DNA of 30,000 nt from Mesostigma viride (lineage: Eukaryota; Streptophyta; Mesostigmatophyceae; Mesostigmatales; Mesostigmataceae): assembly GCA_009746045.1 (NCBI GenBank), contig RPFO01000041.1:1681613-1711612 (forward strand), in the 5' to 3' direction. Positions within the stretch are counted from its first letter, which is position 1, and each line of letters starts with the position of its first letter. Positions 27,001 through 30,000 of the stretch are shown piece after piece. The translations under genes were made by a program, and so were the position numbers. The notes beneath the pieces were generated by a model that saw only the letters and a program-made list of their open reading frames with translations, was not told the origin of the DNA and did not search any database.

Positions 27001-30000
27001 CGCATGGCATCGCTATCCCCGCCCTCGCGCGCTGTTGGGGTATTACTTCTTGCTCGTGCCGATAACTTGACCTCACGAGAGTTTCTGTCACCTCGTGTCG
27101 CCCACTGTGACGGCTGCCAGCACAAAAAAGTCACTGTTCTTAAATGTGGCAGAGCACGGCACACGCATTGACGGCGACAACCACAACAACATGTTCACAG
27201 CATGACAACAGCATAACGATGGCAGATGGCACGCTCTACAACGCCTGCCGTGTTCCCCAACGGCCCTGCCAGATGCTCCAGCCAGTTGCCATGTTGACGA
27301 CGTCACAAGACTCATGTCCAGCCAGATCTATTACTTGCTTCATGCGCTCCCTCCCTGCCATGCTCTCGGTTAGCCACCGCTCATGCTTTTCCGGTGGCAC
27401 TTGGGCATGACGATGCTGCCCCTATCCCACCCCCCTCCGTGGCACCACAGGCTCTGCATTGGCTGGCTTTGCCTTTGCCTCGCTGGCCACGATCGCCGGC
27501 ACGTTCGCCGCATGGGGGCTGTGCGGGCGCTGCCTTGGCCCTGACGGCTTCAAGGTAAGTCGTGTTACAGCAAGACGGCTTCAAAGTGTGTTACAGCAAC
27601 ACGGCGGCGAGGTGAGTCGGCTCCGTATGCAAACATGTAAGATACAGACCAATGTGCTGGCGGGAGCAACAGGGACTGAGAGCGTGTGCTGTGATGGGGA
27701 ATGCGTGCACTGTAGCTGGGTCGTGGACACTGTAAGGGAAATATGCATGTGATGTCGCTGGGTCATATGCTGCCATCACATGCGTACCCTGTGACTGCAC
27801 CGTACACCTGTGGTATCGGCAGCACGCACACCTGAACTTGAACACCCTGAATCAACGACGCGCCCACCCTGCTTGCGTCCACAGATTGCGGCCTGCCTGT
27901 GCTCCTCCTACATCGGCGGCACGCTCAACTTCGCGGCCACGTCGCAGGTGCGCGCGGCAGCATCGCAATGATGAGGGCAGCATTGCCATGGAAGGGGTGG
28001 CAGCTGTGTTATGATGGGGAGTTGGCAGCATTGTTATTTGGGGGGGAGGCGGCAGCATGTTATGATGGGGGGGGCTGGCAGCGTCGTTATGGGCGGGGGG
28101 GGGGCGGCAGGGGTATGATGGACATAGCACTAGTTGAAGGGGAGGAGCGGCAACCTCACGGTCAGCGGGCTCATAGATGGTTGTACCCAACACGCATGCG
28201 CATCTGCCAGGTGGTGACCCTGCGCCACTCAGTTCATCTTTGCAGTCTTTAGTACTTCCTCTAGCTGCCTTTCTTACCTTCAAGTCCCTTAGATGACCCC
28301 AATCGTCCCCCACCCTCACCTCATCCGCCTCTGTACTCGCAGTTTTCCTCCGTGTTAACCCCCCGTCTGTCCGGCGTGCTCGCTCTTTCTATGACAACTA
28401 AACTGTGCCCCTGACCCTAGCGCCCGGCTGCAGAATGCACCACCACACGTAGATCTTCCAGGTGTGCCCTGCTGGGCTTTTGTACAGTAAAATGTTATGG
28501 CCAGCGTGCCAACCTGTCCCCTTTCCCATGAATCAACCAATCCAAGCAACATCGGGACGGGATTGGCATATGGAAAAGGCAGGAGGAGGTGCGGGCGGGC
28601 GGGTGGGCGGGCGGGCGGGCAGGCGGGCGGGCGAGCGGGCGGGCGGGCAGGCAGGCGGCGGGCGGGCGGGCGGGCGGGCGGGCGAGCGGCGCGGCGGCGG
28701 GCGGGCGGGCGGCGGGCGGGCGGGCGGGCGGGCGGCGGGCGGCGGCGCGCGGCGGGCGGGCGGGCGGCGGCGGGCGGGCGGGCGGGCGGCGGCGGCGCGG
28801 CGGGCGGCGGGCGGGCGGCGGCGGGCGGGCGGCGGCGGGCGGGCGGGCGGGCGGGCGCGGGCGGGCGGGCGGGCGGGCGGGCGGGCGGGCGGGCGGGCGG
28901 GCGGGCGGGCAGGTGGGCGGGCGGGCGGGCGGGCGGGCGGGCAGGCGGGCGGGCGGGCTGGCTGGCACACGCCTGCCAAAGCCGCCCCTCTCCCTCCCTG
29001 TTATGCAGATTGTTTGTGTGTGCATTTGCGTATTCTAATGAGAATACCGGCCTGGGTTCTGGTCTTGCCTAATAGTCACCCTTTTCCGTTTAGCACGTGT
29101 TTTGTATGGCGCGTGTCTGTCACTTGCAGCGGTTCAGCGCCCATGTTCTTGGCACAGGACTTGTTCCCGTCCAGTTCTTTTAGTATCATGGTGCCTATCC
29201 AAGGGTTGCATCAATCCCCACTGAGGCATCAGCCTGCGCGGCAGCTGAAAGTGTGGGTGAGCGTGCCTCACACCGATTCCTACCACCCTGCCACCCTGCC
29301 ACCCTGCCACCCTACCACCCTACCACCCTGCCACCCTGCCACCCTGCCACCCTGCCACCCTGCTACCCAACGGCCCCCCCAACCCCCCACCCCAGGCGAT
29401 GGGCATGTCCTCTTCCTCCTCCCTGCTGGCGGCCGCGGTGGCCATCGACAACTTTGCGATGGTGGCCTACCTCAGCGTGCTGATGGCGATGCCCGCGGAC
29501 ATGCTGGAGCGCTCGTACGGCAAGGGGGGAGCAGACCAGCCCGCGCCCACAATAGGAGCGGGGGGGGGCGCCAGCACGCCAGGCAAGCCAGGGGAGACAT
29601 CGGGGGAGCCGCCAGTGACGACCGAGTCGTTGGTGGTCTCGGGCGCAACAGCCGTGGTGAGGGGAGGGCCTTTTGTGGAGTTGGCGGGTGGGGTTGGCTA
29701 CCAACCCTCAAAGCCTACGCAGGGTGGATACCCAGCAGCCTGTCGCTGACATGGGTGGCTGATGACTGGGGTCGCCAAATGCCCCTGAAATGCCCAGTGG
29801 CCATCGTTGAAAAGCAGCAGCCCTACAGTGCTCCCCTACATGGGGGGGGGGGGGGGGCTGTCAATAGATGCATCGTTCTTCTTGCCGTGTGCTCCCTGTT
29901 TGGAAAAAACCTCCCTTTCGGCGCACTGTGCCTGGAAGGCAAGGGAGCACAGCCGCTGTTCCCCTTGGCGATCGCGTTCAACGCTTGCACCGTCGCGATC
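24023..30000 (+). CDS. DUF819 (YjcL-like) polytopic membrane protein, 7 exons, 3' end outside window
   Basis: Exons: 24023-24331, 24899-25018, 26142-26220, 27451-27554, 27885-27947, 29396-29656, 29953 to the window end. All junctions keep phase; the intron after 26220 is phase 1, the rest phase 0. Introns are GT-AG; the first donor (CAG|GTCAGC) is weakest. The start ATG sits in AAAATGGCT. Residues 1-80 are basic and Ser/Thr-rich with few acids, like a plastid transit peptide. Hydrophobic segments lie near 86-102, 112-136, 144-158, 171-193, 235-258 and 313-328. Family hallmarks are LGPDGFKIAA (198-207), SYIGGTLNFAATSQ (212-225) and AIDNFAM (241-247). A Gly/Pro/Ser linker (about 265-312) precedes the last exon, and 328 residues fall in the window, roughly two thirds of a plant homologue. 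The family has no firm function; plant members are predicted to be plastid proteins. The exons were joined by eye; the 29656 donor and the first join are least certain. Confidence 0.82.
25014..25070 (+). repeat. Triplicated splice-donor segment at intron 2
   Basis: ACACGGTGAGGGCA-like units place donor sites at 25019 (used in the model), 25041 and 25065. Use of 25041 or 25065 would add 22 or 46 nt and shift the frame. Confidence 0.75.
25109..25139. other. Short hairpin in intron 2
   Basis: CACGGACG and CGTCCGTG form inverted arms with outer and inner ATG/CAT extensions and a loop of a few bases. Confidence 0.55.
25435..26013. repeat. (GGGA)n microsatellite in intron 2 of the DUF819 gene
   Basis: About 575 bases of GGGA on the coding strand with occasional GGA or GA slips. 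The transcript would carry a long G-quadruplex-prone tract. It is the reverse complement of the array type at 14874-15442. Confidence 0.98.
26249..26406. other. Long inverted repeat (hairpin) in intron 3
   Basis: The inner arms 26298-26320 and 26336-26358 are a perfect 23-bp stem around a 15-base loop. The pairing extends outward with few mismatches to about 26249 and 26406 (GGTGCGCA...ATGGCCCCTGG on both arms), giving arms of about 70 bases. It could be a small palindromic element or a small-RNA precursor in the intron. Confidence 0.88.
26514..26598 (+). repeat. 19-20-bp minisatellite in intron 3, about 4.5 copies
   Basis: Units begin TATAGCAACAAGTTTACT (or TACAGCAACAAGTTAACC) at 26514, 26534, 26553, 26572 and 26591. 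Confidence 0.85.
27543..27600 (+). repeat. Tandem duplication across the exon 4 splice donor
   Basis: GACGGCTTCAAGGTAAGTCG then TGTTACAGCAA (27543-27573) is followed by GACGGCTTCAAAGTGTGTTA then CAGCAA (27574-27599). The second copy has lost the GTAAGT donor. Confidence 0.8.
28590..28968. repeat. (GGGC)n microsatellite in intron 5 of the DUF819 gene
   Basis: About 380 bases of GGGC/GGC units with A and T interruptions. It is extremely GC-rich and quadruplex-prone in the transcript. Long frames across it are artefacts. Confidence 0.97.
29283..29368. repeat. 8-bp tandem repeat just upstream of the exon 6 acceptor
   Basis: CACCCTGC (with CACCCTAC variants) repeats about ten times and ends 27 bases before the acceptor at 29395, where a pyrimidine tract is expected. 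Confidence 0.9.

Noticed and set aside
28495-29072. Gly/Arg/Ala- and Pro/Ala/Arg-rich frames over the GGGC array
   Set aside because: Low-complexity repeat translation, open on both strands, inside a predicted intron.
1-30000. CRISPR array or bacterial defence system
   Set aside because: No regularly spaced repeats with unique spacers. All tandem repeats here are microsatellites, minisatellites or element parts.

Overview
The window looks like nuclear DNA of a green alga (chlorophyte). It holds a multi-exon, probably plastid-targeted DUF819 membrane-protein gene with GT-AG introns, TGTAA motifs of the kind chlorophytes use as poly(A) signals, very long GC-rich microsatellites, and retroelement types known from the Chlamydomonas/Volvox lineage. 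The species cannot be fixed from the sequence. There is no sign of bacterial gene organisation, CRISPR or rRNA/tRNA genes.

Layout. Positions 147-1380 (+) are a decayed Penelope-like reverse transcriptase. Positions 1827-7433 (-) are a near full-length but frameshifted LINE (LINE-A: ORF1, APE endonuclease, RT) whose 5' end carries two tandem 168-bp units. An unrecognised ORF follows directly (7434-7916). From 8522 to 14009 lies a nest of small elements. A 581-bp element with 100-bp terminal inverted repeats (8522-8576 plus 10721-11246) is split by a 2144-bp insertion whose repeats are ordered A1-internal-B1-A2-B2. This is the split-direct-repeat layout of PAT/Ngaro/TOC1-like tyrosine-recombinase retrotransposons. 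A second, rearranged member of the same family sits on the minus strand at 12018-13914, between identical 95-bp direct repeats. Neither copy encodes a recognisable protein. A (TTG)n array, a 570-bp (CCCT)n array and a 5'-truncated LINE-B (16163-18284, 11-bp target duplication) follow.

Positions 18296-20270 are mostly featureless and lead to an exon encoding a PHD zinc finger (20292-20570). Two tiny LINE 3' ends (LINE-C and LINE-D) lie in opposite orientations at 21107-21275 and 21536-21820.

The main host gene starts at 24023 and leaves the window at 30000. Seven exons with matching phases (24023-24331, 24899-25018, 26142-26220, 27451-27554, 27885-27947, 29396-29656, 29953-30000+) give a DUF819/YjcL-like polytopic protein with a basic N-terminal extension. 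Its introns contain a (GGGA)n array, a (GGGC)n array, a 70-bp-arm hairpin, a 19-20-bp minisatellite, an 8-bp repeat next to an acceptor, and local duplications of two splice donors.

The most notable items are the two split-direct-repeat elements (one with a readable empty site showing no target duplication), the tandem 5' units of LINE-A, and the DUF819 gene with repeat-filled introns.
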